Shown: in pieces, positions 52,142 through 60,910 of the stretch
How the letters are laid out: every line of letters begins with the position of its first letter
Numbering within the stretch: the stretch's first letter is position 1
Origin: UKL13-3 sp943369665
Lineage (GTDB): Bacteria > Bacteroidota > Bacteroidia > UKL13-3
Length of the DNA stretch: 64,000 nt
Reading direction: 5' to 3'
Assembly (NCBI GenBank): GCA_943369665.1
Contig: CALRNX020000005.1
Coordinates: 124,001-188,000, forward strand
Program-made: the position numbers and the translations under genes
The notes under the pieces: model-generated
Seen by the model: the letters and a program-made list of their open reading frames with translations, nothing else
Told to the model about the DNA's origin: nothing
The model's database searches: none

Positions 52142-53827
52142 ATGACAAAGCGAAAAGACTTACACGCAGCAACCGGCAATACGTTGAGTTGCAAAGGATG
52201 GATACAAGAAGCAGCATTGCGCATGTTGCACAACAACCTCGACCCGGAAGTTGCTGAAAAACCAGAAGACCTTGTGGTTTATGGTGGAATAGGAAAAGCC
52301 GCCCGCAACTGGGAGAGCTTTGACCTGATCGTAAAAGCACTGCAGGACCTTGAGGAAGATGAAACCTTATTGATCCAAAGCGGTAAACCGGTGGGAATTT
52401 TGCCCACGCATAAAGACGCTCCCCGCGTGATCATTTCGAATTCGATGTTGGTTCCAAAATGGGCCAACTGGGAAACCTTCCACGAGTTGGACAAAAAAGG
52501 GTTGATGATGTACGGTCAAATGACTGCCGGAAGCTGGATCTATATCGGCTCACAAGGAATTGTACAGGGAACCTATGAAACCTTTGCCGAGGCTGCTCGC
52601 CAACATTTTAACGGAACGCTTAAAGGCACATTGACTGTTACTGCCGGTTTAGGTGGAATGGGCGGAGCACAACCGCTATCGGTAACAATGTGTGATGGTG
52701 TGTGTTTGGCTGCCGAAATGGTGGAATGGCGCATTAAAAAACGTATTGAAACGCGTTACCTCGATGTGATGAGCCGTGATATTGACCAGGCAATTGATAT
52801 GGCCCTGAAAGCAAAAGCAGAGGGAAAACGTTTGTCAATTGGAGTGTTGTGTAATGTAATTGATTTATTGGAACGTTTAATTGAACGCAATATCACCCCT
52901 GATTTGTTAACCGATCAAACATCAGCACACGACCCATTAAATGGCTATTATCCGGAAGGATTAGCAGAAGAGGTTGCTGATCACATGCGCAAAACAGAAC
53001 CGGATAAATACACTGAAAAATCGTTGGACACAATGGCTCATCATGTGAAGTTGATGTTGGAATTGCAAAAACGTGGCGCCATTACGTTTGATTACGGAAA
53101 CAACTTGCGAGGGCAAGCAAAGGATCAGCGAGGTGTAGAAAATGCATTCAATTTCCCGGGTTTTGTACCTGCATATATTCGTCCATTGTTCTGCGAAGGA
53201 AAAGGACCTTTCCGTTGGGTAGCGCTAAGTGGTGATCCCAATGATATTTATGTAACAGACCGTGTAATGAAAGAGTTATTCCCCGAAAACACTTCATTGC
53301 ACCGTTGGTTGGATATGGCGCAAGAACGTATTGCCTTCCAAGGCTTGCCGGCACGTATTTGCTGGATCGGACAAGGTGATCGGGAAAAAGCGGCATTGGC
53401 GTTTAACGAGTTGGTTCGTACCGGAAAAGTTAAAGGACCTATTGTGATTGGCCGCGATCATTTGGATACAGGCTCCGTAGCTTCACCTAACCGCGAAACA
53501 GAAGCCATGAAAGATGGTTCAGATGCCGTTGCTGATTGGCCGATATTAAACTCGTTGATTAATACAGCCGGAGGTGCAAGCTGGGTTTCCATTCACCATG
53601 GTGGTGGCGTTGGAATGGGTTACAGTATCCATGCGGGAATGGTTATCGTTGCCGATGGTACCGAAGATGCACAACGCAGGTTAAAACGCGTATTGCACAA
53701 CGACCCGGCAATGGGCGTTATCCGCCACGCTGATGCGGGTTACGATATTGCCATCGATACTGCACGTAAACACCGATTGGATATTAAAGAACGATTGAAA
53801 GACAAACCAGAAAAGCCTGCGTTTTAA
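52142..53827 (+). CDS. hutU: Urocanate hydratase
   Basis: 561 residues from the ATG at 52142; an in-frame ATG at 52088 would add an 18-residue hydrophobic head atypical of the family. Motifs LVVYGGIGKAARNWESF, QSGKPVGILPTHKDAPRV, MTAGSWIYIGSQGIVQGTYETF, TAGLGGMGGAQPLS, DQTSAHDPLNGYYPEGL and WVSIHHGGGVGMGYS are diagnostic. Urocanase uses NAD as an electrophile to hydrate urocanate to imidazolonepropionate in histidine degradation. Cytoplasmic. The other hut genes are not adjacent. Followed by a strong hairpin. Confidence 0.95.
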   Translation: MTKRKDLHAATGNTLSCKGWIQEAALRMLHNNLDPEVAEKPEDLVVYGGIGKAARNWESFDLIVKALQDLEEDETLLIQSGKPVGILPTHKDAPRVIISNSMLVPKWANWETFHELDKKGLMMYGQMTAGSWIYIGSQGIVQGTYETFAEAARQHFNGTLKGTLTVTAGLGGMGGAQPLSVTMCDGVCLAAEMVEWRIKKRIETRYLDVMSRDIDQAIDMALKAKAEGKRLSIGVLCNVIDLLERLIERNITPDLLTDQTSAHDPLNGYYPEGLAEEVADHMRKTEPDKYTEKSLDTMAHHVKLMLELQKRGAITFDYGNNLRGQAKDQRGVENAFNFPGFVPAYIRPLFCEGKGPFRWVALSGDPNDIYVTDRVMKELFPENTSLHRWLDMAQERIAFQGLPARICWIGQGDREKAALAFNELVRTGKVKGPIVIGRDHLDTGSVASPNRETEAMKDGSDAVADWPILNSLINTAGGASWVSIHHGGGVGMGYSIHAGMVIVADGTEDAQRRLKRVLHNDPAMGVIRHADAGYDIAIDTARKHRLDIKERLKDKPEKPAF

Positions 53828-53847
53828 TCCTAACAATCGCGATAACG

Positions 53848-53882
53848 AAAAAATCCCGTTCAGTTTTTGAGCGGGATTTTTT
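53848..53882. terminator. Bidirectional hairpin terminator
   Basis: Arms 53848-53862 and 53868-53882 pair over 15 bases with one mismatch and end in A/T runs. It ends both hutU (+) and the long operon (-). Confidence 0.88.
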
Positions 53883-53903
53883 TATGCCGACTTTTCTGCT
53901 TTG

Positions 53904-54755
53904 TTATTTCGCAAAGCGATAGTCCATTCCATAAAAAGGCTCCGACAAATACTTGTCCACCGTGGTATTAAACAACGCTGGATTGAGCCTTGCCACACCA
54001 TGCTTTTCATTCGGTAAAATGCACAAGTTGGCTTTCTGAATATTTTTGTAAATGAAAAATGTGTGCTCTTCTTTAATCAAATCCCTGTCGGTAGACATTA
54101 CCAATACCGGAACTTGAATGCTGTTTAATTGAGTGGCTGTAATATGTGGTTGAAACTCCATCAAACGATTGCGTTGTTGCTCCACCAACCAGTTTTTCGT
54201 TTTATCTTTTTTAAACAACATGCTGTCTGCTCTCACGCGTTCATTGTGGGCTTCAGCCACCGCATATGGGAATAACGCATTGGTATCAGGTTCCATGTTC
54301 GCGCCAAAAGCCACAATCTTCTTTATATGCTCCGGGAAATATATCCCCATTAAAATCGCAATAATGCCTCCATCGCTTTTGCCAACGATATTTACAGAAT
54401 CCAAACCCAGTTGCTCAATAAACGCCTTCATATCGCGCGCTTGCTGGATGTAGGTTAAAGAATCCGTTCCTAACTCCGACTTCCCTCTTCCCCGGCAATC
54501 AATGGAATAAACCTTGTACTTTTTTGAGAAGTATTCAATCTGTGGTGCCCAACCTTTTGTTGGTGTTGAGTTGCCGTGAATGAGTAATAAGGGTTTTCCC
54601 GTTCCATACACCTCATAATAATGATTTGCTCCATTCAACAGGATATACTTTCCGGCTTCTTTGTTATCGCCATATGGAATAACCGTTTGTGCGCAGATGG
54701 TTGTTACCCAACAAAGTTGTAGCGCTATAAGCGCGAGCTTGTTCATTTTTTTCAT
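53904..54755 (-). CDS. Exported alpha/beta hydrolase
   Basis: 283 residues from the ATG at 54755 (MKKMNKLALIALQLCW..., signal peptide cut near ICAQ); an in-frame ATG at 54779 is possible, earlier ones overlap the methyltransferase gene. Oxyanion segment LLLIHGNSTPTKGW, nucleophile elbow GKSDGG (Ser), acid in STDRD and His in PNEKHGV complete the triad. Substrate unknown. Last gene of the twelve-gene minus-strand operon that begins at 60834. Confidence 0.8.
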   Translation of the reverse strand: MKKMNKLALIALQLCWVTTICAQTVIPYGDNKEAGKYILLNGANHYYEVYGTGKPLLLIHGNSTPTKGWAPQIEYFSKKYKVYSIDCRGRGKSELGTDSLTYIQQARDMKAFIEQLGLDSVNIVGKSDGGIIAILMGIYFPEHIKKIVAFGANMEPDTNALFPYAVAEAHNERVRADSMLFKKDKTKNWLVEQQRNRLMEFQPHITATQLNSIQVPVLVMSTDRDLIKEEHTFFIYKNIQKANLCILPNEKHGVARLNPALFNTTVDKYLSEPFYGMDYRFAK

Positions 54756-54783
54756 ATTCAGTTTGTTCTTGGCTGTCATTCGG

Positions 54784-55584
54784 TTAGTTTTTGGTGGCGG
54801 TGATTGCATAAACCATTGGTATTTTATCATCCAGGTGTTTGATCCGGTATTTTTTCGACTCAAATTCCACCATCCCTCTAAAACAATTGTATGGGGAATA
54901 ATCAAACTCATCAAATGAACATATGCTCAGCTTCGCTTTTATCAAACTGTTGATGACTTCGCTTAAGCCATGATTCCAACTAACGTACTCAAAACTTATC
55001 TCCGCATTTCTATCGGTATATGTTCCGCTCTGAGTTTCGATAATGGCTCCTGAGTTAAAATACCGGTAACCAATTTTATCAAAATCATCATCGAACATCC
55101 AAACCACCGGATGAAACTCTACAAATACAAATTTCCCCGCTGGTTTTAAATATGTTGACACAATAGATGCCCATTTATCCAGGTCGGGAAGCCAGCCAAT
55201 GGTTCCATAACTGGTAAACACAATATCAAACTGCTCATCCAGGTGATTGGGTAAATCATAAATATCGCAGCAAATAAAGCGGGCATGTGCACCCGTTTGT
55301 TGCGCCAACACCTTTGCACTCTCGATTGACTTGTCCGATAGATCCACTCCGGTTACCCTTGCGCCTAATCTCTGCAGGGAAATGGTATCCTGTCCGAAGT
55401 GACATTGAAGGTGCAAAATACTTTTACCGGTAATGTCTCCTAATAATTCCAGTTCTATGCCGTTTAAAGACGTGGCGCCATTTATAAAGCCCGGCACATC
55501 ATAAAATTCAGAGGTTAAGTGCACTCCTGTTCTTGCATTCCAGGCCTCTTTGTTAATTGCCAAATAATCTTTTTCGTTTGTCAT
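54784..55584 (-). CDS. Class I SAM-dependent methyltransferase
   Basis: 266 residues. Motif I LHLQCHFGQDTISLQRLGARVTGVDLS, then FICCDIYDLP and FDIVFTSYGTIGWLPDL follow the class I methyltransferase order. GCH-type E/D-x-G in motif I is replaced by LQCHFG, common in this Bacteroidota subgroup. Substrate unknown. In the long operon, 30 bases after the DinB gene. Confidence 0.85.
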   Translation of the reverse strand: MTNEKDYLAINKEAWNARTGVHLTSEFYDVPGFINGATSLNGIELELLGDITGKSILHLQCHFGQDTISLQRLGARVTGVDLSDKSIESAKVLAQQTGAHARFICCDIYDLPNHLDEQFDIVFTSYGTIGWLPDLDKWASIVSTYLKPAGKFVFVEFHPVVWMFDDDFDKIGYRYFNSGAIIETQSGTYTDRNAEISFEYVSWNHGLSEVINSLIKAKLSICSFDEFDYSPYNCFRGMVEFESKKYRIKHLDDKIPMVYAITATKN

Positions 55585-55614
55585 TGTTTTTTTTTCTAAA
55601 CGTTAATCGTTGAA

Positions 55615-56085
55615 TTATACCTGGCTCTGTACGATCTTTTTAATCAACACAATTTGTCCCAGGTGATAATGCATATGTTCAATATTGCCATGAAGGTTGC
55701 GGAAATAATTGCCATATTTTTCATTGGTAAAATCTTCCAGCAATATACTATCAGGCAGTTGTTCAATCAGCTTCGCCAGCTGCTCTGCTCTTATCCATGC
55801 CTGCTCTTGTAATTGTTCCCAATCCTGCTGAGATTGTATTGGAGGATGAGCAAAACTCAGCTCATCTTTCGCATTTAAGGGTTTGCCTTGCAATACTTCC
55901 AGTTGTGCATTTACATAATAAGATACATGCCAAAAAAGCGTTGCAATGGTATTAAATTGATACGCCTTGGTGAGTGCTTGTTGCCATGTTACGTCTTTGA
56001 GCGCATCTTGCAAATTGGACCATGTCCAGTTTTTTCCAAAGTGAACATCACGAAGATGTTTGGCTATGTTTTGTGTTATGCTCAT
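55615..56085 (-). CDS. DinB-superfamily protein
   Basis: 156 residues, four-helix bundle. Metal-type His in LFWHVSYYVNAQLEVL and NIEHMHYHLGQIVLIKK give the three-His pattern of DinB/YfiT-like proteins, which often act as thiol-dependent transferases. Operon member, 12 bases after the EamA gene. Confidence 0.75.
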   Translation of the reverse strand: MSITQNIAKHLRDVHFGKNWTWSNLQDALKDVTWQQALTKAYQFNTIATLFWHVSYYVNAQLEVLQGKPLNAKDELSFAHPPIQSQQDWEQLQEQAWIRAEQLAKLIEQLPDSILLEDFTNEKYGNYFRNLHGNIEHMHYHLGQIVLIKKIVQSQV

Positions 56086-56097
56086 TATGTTTGTTTT

Positions 56098-56526
56098 TTA
56101 TTTCCACAATAATACCGCTACTCCCAACACGATAAAAGCAGACCCAATTGCCAACTTTGGAGTAAACGGCTCTCCTAAAAAAGTTACCGCCAATAAAATC
56201 GTCACCACAATGCTTCCCCTTTCAATTGCTGAGATAACCGACACGTTCCCGATATCGATTGCCTTGTAATAAAAGATCCAACAAAACCCGGTTGTAATAC
56301 CCGATAGCAGCAAATAGACAACGGTTTTGTTACTTAGCTGCAGTGGCTCCTTGTGTCCTTTTTCTATAAACAGGTTTACCAATACGATGACAAAAACGAT
56401 CGCAATCCTGATCACCAAACCTAATTCGGTATTGATGCTGCTAATGCTGGTCTTAACAAAAATGGCGGTGATGCCTGCCAGTATTGTTGCTATCAATGCA
56501 TATATGATCCAGATAGGAACGCCCAT
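56098..56526 (-). CDS. Small EamA-domain transporter
   Basis: 142 residues, five membrane helices: IIYALIATILAGITAIFVK, LVIRIAIVFVIVLVNLF, VVYLLLSGITTGFCWIFYY, VISAIERGSIVVTILLAVTF and LAIGSAFIVLGVAVLLW. A single EamA unit (half the usual ten-helix size), so probably a dimer exporting small metabolites. Operon member, one base after the GNAT gene. Confidence 0.8.
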   Translation of the reverse strand: MGVPIWIIYALIATILAGITAIFVKTSISSINTELGLVIRIAIVFVIVLVNLFIEKGHKEPLQLSNKTVVYLLLSGITTGFCWIFYYKAIDIGNVSVISAIERGSIVVTILLAVTFLGEPFTPKLAIGSAFIVLGVAVLLWK

Positions 56527-56527
56527 T

Positions 56528-57094
56528 TTATTTTATTGTGGTGTAAAAGTCCTCTTTTGAAATTCGATAAATATTTACCGGGTCTCCTTTGCTTTCAGTT
56601 GTTTTGTCTAGCTTCATTCCGTTGGCCAAGGCAACTCTTGCCGAAGCATCATTGTGTATATGAATGGTTGAAATAAGCGAGTCGCGCAAGTTGTTTTCAA
56701 ACGCAAAATGCTTGCATTTACTTGCTGCTTCAAGAGCATAGCCCTTTCCCCTGTGCTCCGGCATAAGCGAATAGCCGATCTCTAATTCTTCCTGGTCATC
56801 AATCGTTTGAATGAGCAAGCCACATTGTCCCACAAGTTCGTTGCTGTGTTTATCAATCAGCGCATTCATTCCACCAAGTCCGTTTTTGTAGCGATTAAAT
56901 ACACGCCCAAACCAGGTCTTACAATACTCATAAGGATCGGCTGCCGCCAATTCCTGTTGTGTAAAAATATACTTAACCGAATCGGGGTATTGGCAAAACC
57001 GCAACCAGGTGTCAAAATCGGCTTCTGTTATAGGCCTGAAAATGAGCCGTTCGGTTTCTTGGCCCTCCAACGAATATTTAAATGTAGTGTCCAT
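56528..57094 (-). CDS. GNAT acetyltransferase, RimJ/RimL-like
   Basis: 188 residues. TERLIFRPITEADFDTWL start, then EIGYSLMPEHRGKGYALEAA, the acetyl-CoA pyrophosphate loop RGKGYA. Typical of the RimJ-like group that acetylates small metabolites or N-termini. One of five GNAT genes in the operon; substrate unknown. Confidence 0.85.
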   Translation of the reverse strand: MDTTFKYSLEGQETERLIFRPITEADFDTWLRFCQYPDSVKYIFTQQELAAADPYEYCKTWFGRVFNRYKNGLGGMNALIDKHSNELVGQCGLLIQTIDDQEELEIGYSLMPEHRGKGYALEAASKCKHFAFENNLRDSLISTIHIHNDASARVALANGMKLDKTTESKGDPVNIYRISKEDFYTTIK

Positions 57095-57114
57095 ATTTGC
57101 GCATTGTATTGTTT

Positions 57115-57585
57115 TTAATCTATTGTTTTGAATCGTTTCTCGCGATAAGGTGTATATCCTTTTTGCAAGAAAAAGTTTGCCGCAACGTTATTGATATGCA
57201 AATGATCCAACTCTATCCGGTTAACCGATAGCTCCTTGGCCAAGGATTCCACTTTGTCTAGTAACAACGACCCCACTCCTGTTTGCCGATGGTTTTTAGC
57301 TACCACAATCTGATCGATATGTAATAGTTTGTATGCATAATGAAAAGCATTCTCTGGAACCTCTTTGATCAATACCAATACATAGGCAATCGTTTCTCCA
57401 TTGAGCTGCGCAACAAAAACCCGGCACATTTCGTCCGATAACATTTTCTCCATTGCTGCTGCTATTCCTTCCTTTTCATACGTTTTGTAAACCGATGGCA
57501 GCAATCTTGCATGCAGGTTCTGAACCTCTTCAATCAACGGTGCTATTAACCTAACCTCTTTCCTTTCTGTTATTGTTATATCCAT
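57115..57585 (-). CDS. GNAT acetyltransferase
   Basis: 156 residues. LHIDQIVVAKNHRQTGVGSLLLDKVE contains the acetyl-CoA loop (RQTGVG) and NNVAANFFLQKGYTPY the C-terminal beta-bulge region. Substrate unknown. Operon member, 20 bases before the RimJ-like gene. Confidence 0.85.
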   Translation of the reverse strand: MDITITERKEVRLIAPLIEEVQNLHARLLPSVYKTYEKEGIAAAMEKMLSDEMCRVFVAQLNGETIAYVLVLIKEVPENAFHYAYKLLHIDQIVVAKNHRQTGVGSLLLDKVESLAKELSVNRIELDHLHINNVAANFFLQKGYTPYREKRFKTID

Positions 57586-57608
57586 TATTTAACTTCTGTT
57601 GCGTAAAT

Positions 57609-58319
57609 CTATCCGACATTGTTAACCACCAATAATGCTTCCTCGCTATTATTTAATTCTCCGATCAATTTGCCTTCTTTGTCCCAATAAGCACTTTTCC
57701 CTCTTGATGGTATTTGATAACAAACCCCGGCATAGTTTGCGATCAAAACCCCCATCTTATACTTTCGGGCATAGTGGCTCAATTGTTTGTATGCTTCTTC
57801 TATTCCTGTTGGTGTGGAGTAAAAAATGCCTGCTGCATATAATGTAGCCTTTCGTTTGCTTGCTGCTTCCGGATGTAAAGGGTTTGTTATGTCTGCACAA
57901 ATTGCCAGTGCAATTTTCTCCTCACCTAAAATCACCAACGGGTCGTGTTCAAAGCTTGCTGCAAAAAATTTCTCTTCGCCACCATGTAAATATTGTTTGG
58001 TATAAATGGATACTTCTCCTTCAGGAGAAAAGATAAATGAACCAATATACAACCTTGAACCTATTCGAATAGGTGCGCCTGCAATGATTAGCATTTTGTA
58101 GCGAACCGCCAACCCAACAAGATCTGCAAGCCTTGGATCATTCTGCTCAAAAGCCAGTGTTTCTGCCATCTCCAGTTCATATCCGGTTAATGACATTTCG
58201 GGAAACAAAAGCAGCGAGACTCCTTGTTTTGCGGCAGCTTCAATCATCCGGATATGGTTCCGGATATTGGCTGCCGTATTCTGTGGAATTGTTTGTATTT
58301 GTGCTGCTGCTATTCTCAT
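57609..58319 (-). CDS. Nitrilase-family carbon-nitrogen hydrolase
   Basis: 236 residues from the ATG at 58319, whose ATGA overlaps the stop of the upstream gene; an ATG four codons earlier (58331) is also in frame. Catalytic Glu41 (LLLFPEMSLTGYE), Lys108 (EVSIYTKQYLHGGEEKFF) and Cys141 (IALAICADITNP) are all present. Members hydrolyse amides or nitriles of small molecules. Substrate unknown. Cytoplasmic. Confidence 0.87.
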   Translation of the reverse strand: MRIAAAQIQTIPQNTAANIRNHIRMIEAAAKQGVSLLLFPEMSLTGYELEMAETLAFEQNDPRLADLVGLAVRYKMLIIAGAPIRIGSRLYIGSFIFSPEGEVSIYTKQYLHGGEEKFFAASFEHDPLVILGEEKIALAICADITNPLHPEAASKRKATLYAAGIFYSTPTGIEEAYKQLSHYARKYKMGVLIANYAGVCYQIPSRGKSAYWDKEGKLIGELNNSEEALLVVNNVG

Positions 58320-58771
58320 TTTTCGCTCCATTTAACCAAAACCGCTCGGATCATTTCGGTATCTATTCTTTTATCGTGCAATATTTCCATTCCTTGTTTA
58401 ACATAAAAAGACATGGGCGATTGGTAATATTCGCCACCGGCTTTTACATCTTCGTTATGATCAATCACCCAGCCGTAAAATTCCTTATGGTCTTGTTTTA
58501 GTTTATTCATTAATAACGTCCCAAAGCCTTTTCCCTGGGCGCCTTTCGACACAATGATCGAAAACCGTATTTGTGCATCCTTCTCAAACCAAACAGCCCA
58601 GGCCAGTACCTTTTTTGTTTCATCTTCGATCAGGTAGTGCTCGTAGTTTTCAACACCTTCCAACAACAAAGCAAACCTGTCTTTGAGTTTCACAGGATAC
58701 TCATCGTTCCACAATTTGTCAATAGCTGAAAATTGTGTTGGGGATAATCTTTGGGTCTTAATAATATTCAT
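58316..58771 (-). CDS. GNAT-like acetyltransferase
   Basis: 151 residues. RFSIIVSKGAQGKGFGTLLMNKLKQ is the acetyl-CoA-binding segment (QGKGFG). C-terminal YQSPMSFYVKQGMEIL fits the fold. Overlaps the nitrilase gene by four bases and follows the 58773 gene by one base. Confidence 0.8.
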   Translation of the reverse strand: MNIIKTQRLSPTQFSAIDKLWNDEYPVKLKDRFALLLEGVENYEHYLIEDETKKVLAWAVWFEKDAQIRFSIIVSKGAQGKGFGTLLMNKLKQDHKEFYGWVIDHNEDVKAGGEYYQSPMSFYVKQGMEILHDKRIDTEMIRAVLVKWSEK

Positions 58772-58772
58772 C

Positions 58773-59309
58773 TTACCTATTGTTTTGCAACCATTCCTCT
58801 TTTGTAATTTTTAGCCAATCGCAAAGGATATCTTTCCAATAAAACTGTTCAACAAACGTTAATCCGCATTTTTCGAGCGCCTTGCGTGATTGGGTATTGT
58901 GCACATTGGCGCTGCCTATTATTTCGGTTAATTGCATTTCTTCAAAACCATATTTTATCGCTGCTTTAGCTGATTCCGTTGCGTAACCCTTTCCCCAATA
59001 TTTTTGATTGAGCCGATATCCAACATCATGAAAATGCGTGTGGTTATTTTCAACCTCTGTTATAAACTTCAATCCTGCCCAGCCGATAACTTTACCGGAA
59101 GCCTTTTCCATAACTGCCCAACGCCCAATGCCATGATCAATATATTGCTGACGGATATTTGCAATATACCCACGCACCTGCTCAATATCTGTAACCGGAT
59201 TATTCCCCAGGTATCTGTGTACCTCAGGATTTGAGTCCATTTCAAACATGTCTTCATCGTCCGTGGGAAGGAATTCTCTTAAGATCAATCTTTCTGTTTC
59301 TATTTTCAT
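58773..59309 (-). CDS. GNAT acetyltransferase, RimJ/RimL-like
   Basis: 178 residues. TERLILREFLPTDDEDMFEMDSNPEVHRYLG start, then VGYRLNQKYWGKGYATESAKAAI (YWGKGYA loop) and NVHNTQSRKALEKCGL. Its start overlaps the stop of the upstream broken GNAT gene by four bases. Confidence 0.87.
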   Translation of the reverse strand: MKIETERLILREFLPTDDEDMFEMDSNPEVHRYLGNNPVTDIEQVRGYIANIRQQYIDHGIGRWAVMEKASGKVIGWAGLKFITEVENNHTHFHDVGYRLNQKYWGKGYATESAKAAIKYGFEEMQLTEIIGSANVHNTQSRKALEKCGLTFVEQFYWKDILCDWLKITKEEWLQNNR

Positions 59310-59782
59310 TTCGTTATAAATTTACGATATGTTGGTTCTTTGTGAAGAACAAAGCCTTCTTGTTTGTAAACCAGTTCTCCTTCGGCTGTTGCATGCAACT
59401 CAAACCCTTCAACACCCAGCTTTGACGCCTCCTCTATCAAGGCGTTCAATATTCCGCTGCAAACACCCTTTCTTCGGTGTGCCGGAACTGTGTACATATT
59501 CATAATATACCCCCATTTGCCGGAAAGGTTTACAAAGTTTCCCGGCTTATCCTGCAAGTGTACCGAACCGATTCCGGCTACTTCTTCTTCGTGTTTTGCA
59601 ATAAAAGAAATACAACGATTGTCTTTTGTTGCTTTCGCAAAATACGTTGTTAACTGTTGCCTCAGCGCGTCAATCTTGCTTTCTTGTGGTTCGCTCGCCT
59701 ATTCCCTTGCAAAAGCTATTCTGTTTTCCACCAAAATAACAAGATCTTTTAGGGTTGCCTTATGATAGGTAATTATACTCAT
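59306..59782 (-). pseudogene. GNAT acetyltransferase gene interrupted by an in-frame amber stop
   Basis: From an ATG at 59782 the frame reads SIITYHKATLKDLVILVENR ... FARE, then TAG (plus-strand CTA at 59699-59701), then continues without break as ASEPQESKIDALRQQLT ... to a stop at 59306. The second part has NMYTVPAHRRKGVCSGILNALIEEA (acetyl-CoA loop) and GFELHATAEGELVYKQEGF, so the whole is a 158-codon GNAT. Only one stop separates the parts, and no frameshift. Either a recent nonsense mutation, a sequencing error, or a start downstream of it (first ATG after the stop is at 59557, giving 83 residues, too short). The residue before the stop is Glu. Confidence 0.75.
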
Positions 59783-59799
59783 TACGGTTGCTTTCCTTT

Positions 59800-60147
59800 T
59801 TACAAAATGGTTATTCTGTCTTTATTCGTTGTCGGTTGCGAGATCACTAAAAACTCGATCGACTCTTCGCTTTTGTTCTCCAAAAAATGTTTGCGCCTGT
59901 TTTCGATCATAATTCCTTCTTGTTCTTTTACCTCAACGACTTCTTCTTCTATATAAAATGTTGCTACTCCTTTTAACATAAAAAAGAACTGGTTCGCATT
60001 CTGATGATAATGTAATTGCTCTCTTGCTCCAGATGGCATTTGTTCCTGCTTCACAGAGAGCCCCTCTGTATCATTCAACACCCAGCATGAACAGTTGGCT
60101 CCCCACATATAATTAGGAGCATTCTTCTTACTTATCAGTCCTGTCAT
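59800..60147 (-). CDS. Cupin-domain protein
   Basis: 115 residues. The cupin metal motifs read REQLHYHQNANQFFFMLKG (HxHx4-type) and RKHFLENKSEESIEFLVIS (second motif His). Single-domain cupin of the small Bacteroidota operon type. Substrate unknown. Lies 12 bases after the PNPOx-like gene. Confidence 0.8.
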   Translation of the reverse strand: MTGLISKKNAPNYMWGANCSCWVLNDTEGLSVKQEQMPSGAREQLHYHQNANQFFFMLKGVATFYIEEEVVEVKEQEGIMIENRRKHFLENKSEESIEFLVISQPTTNKDRITIL

Positions 60148-60159
60148 TATACTTATTGG

Positions 60160-60834
60160 TTAATTCAATTCCGATTTGTTTCTTGTCACAAAATCTGTAA
60201 CACTTTTAGTTAATGGTAAATTGCCATTAAACTTTTCATCCGCAATGGGTGTTGATGCTACTATCGATAGCGGAACCACCCCGGACCAGACTTCATTATC
60301 CATCTCATCATCTCCCATTGGACCCACATTTCGCAGTTTTGCCGAAGCACTTTCGATCTGAAACCTGACAACCATTGTTGCTTTAAGTTCCTGCTCTGTT
60401 CCCACCGGTACTTCATCCCACCGCCCTTCAATGATATTATCCGTAATCACTTTCAAGCCTTCCATTCGTTCCGTTTCGTCTGTTAACACCTCTGCTTTGC
60501 CAAACAATACAACTGATCGATAATTTACCGAGGTATGAAACAATGAACGCGCCAGAACCAAACCATCCAAATGTGTGACCGAAATACAACTTGTTTGGCC
60601 GGCAACAAGTTGGTTTAACACAAAATTTTTGGTGGAACCATGCAGGTAAATTGCATCGTCTTTTCTTCCGTATGCAGTTGGTACCATCATTGGCATCCCT
60701 TCATGCACTACCGCCACATGACACAAAAACCCAGCATCTAAAATTGCATAAACAGTTTCTGCATCATTCATTTCTCGTTTCACCCCTCTTACAACTTTGT
60801 TAAACCTCATTCTTGTATTGCTTATTGATTCCAT
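60160..60834 (-). CDS. Pyridoxamine-5'-phosphate-oxidase-like flavin-binding protein
   Basis: 224 residues from the ATG at 60834. ILDAGFLCHVAVVHEGMPMMVPTAYG, IYLHGSTKNFVLNQLVAG and RSVVLFGKAEVLTD are the split-barrel FMN-binding pattern of the Nim/PNPOx-like (Putative_PNPOx) family. Often found divergent from MocR-type regulators, as here (76 bases). First gene of the twelve-gene operon. FMN or F420 reductase-like activity is possible; substrate unknown. Confidence 0.82.
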   Translation of the reverse strand: MESISNTRMRFNKVVRGVKREMNDAETVYAILDAGFLCHVAVVHEGMPMMVPTAYGRKDDAIYLHGSTKNFVLNQLVAGQTSCISVTHLDGLVLARSLFHTSVNYRSVVLFGKAEVLTDETERMEGLKVITDNIIEGRWDEVPVGTEQELKATMVVRFQIESASAKLRNVGPMGDDEMDNEVWSGVVPLSIVASTPIADEKFNGNLPLTKSVTDFVTRNKSELN

Positions 60835-60865
60835 CAAATTTGGTGATTTGTATAATTAGTGTACA

Positions 60866-60895
60866 GATACAAATTTGTTTTTTTTAACCGATACA
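60866..60895. promoter_or_regulatory. Direct repeats in the MocR intergenic region (candidate operator)
   Basis: GATACA at 60866-60871 and 60890-60895, plus an inverted pair TTTGTAT/ATACAAA (60847-60853, 60867-60873), all within the 76-base divergent gap. MocR-type regulators such as GabR bind direct repeats. Second repeat lies between -33 and -7 of the mocR promoter. Inference. Confidence 0.4.
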
Positions 60896-60905
60896 GTTAG
60901 TTTTG
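60874..60905 (+). promoter_or_regulatory. Bacteroidota promoter for the MocR-type gene
   Basis: TTTG (60874-60877), a 20-base spacer, and TAGTTTTG (60898-60905), a full match to TTTG...TAnnTTTG. Start codon at 60911 is five bases past it, so the mRNA would be nearly leaderless. Confidence 0.6.
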
Positions 60906-60910
60906 GTTAG

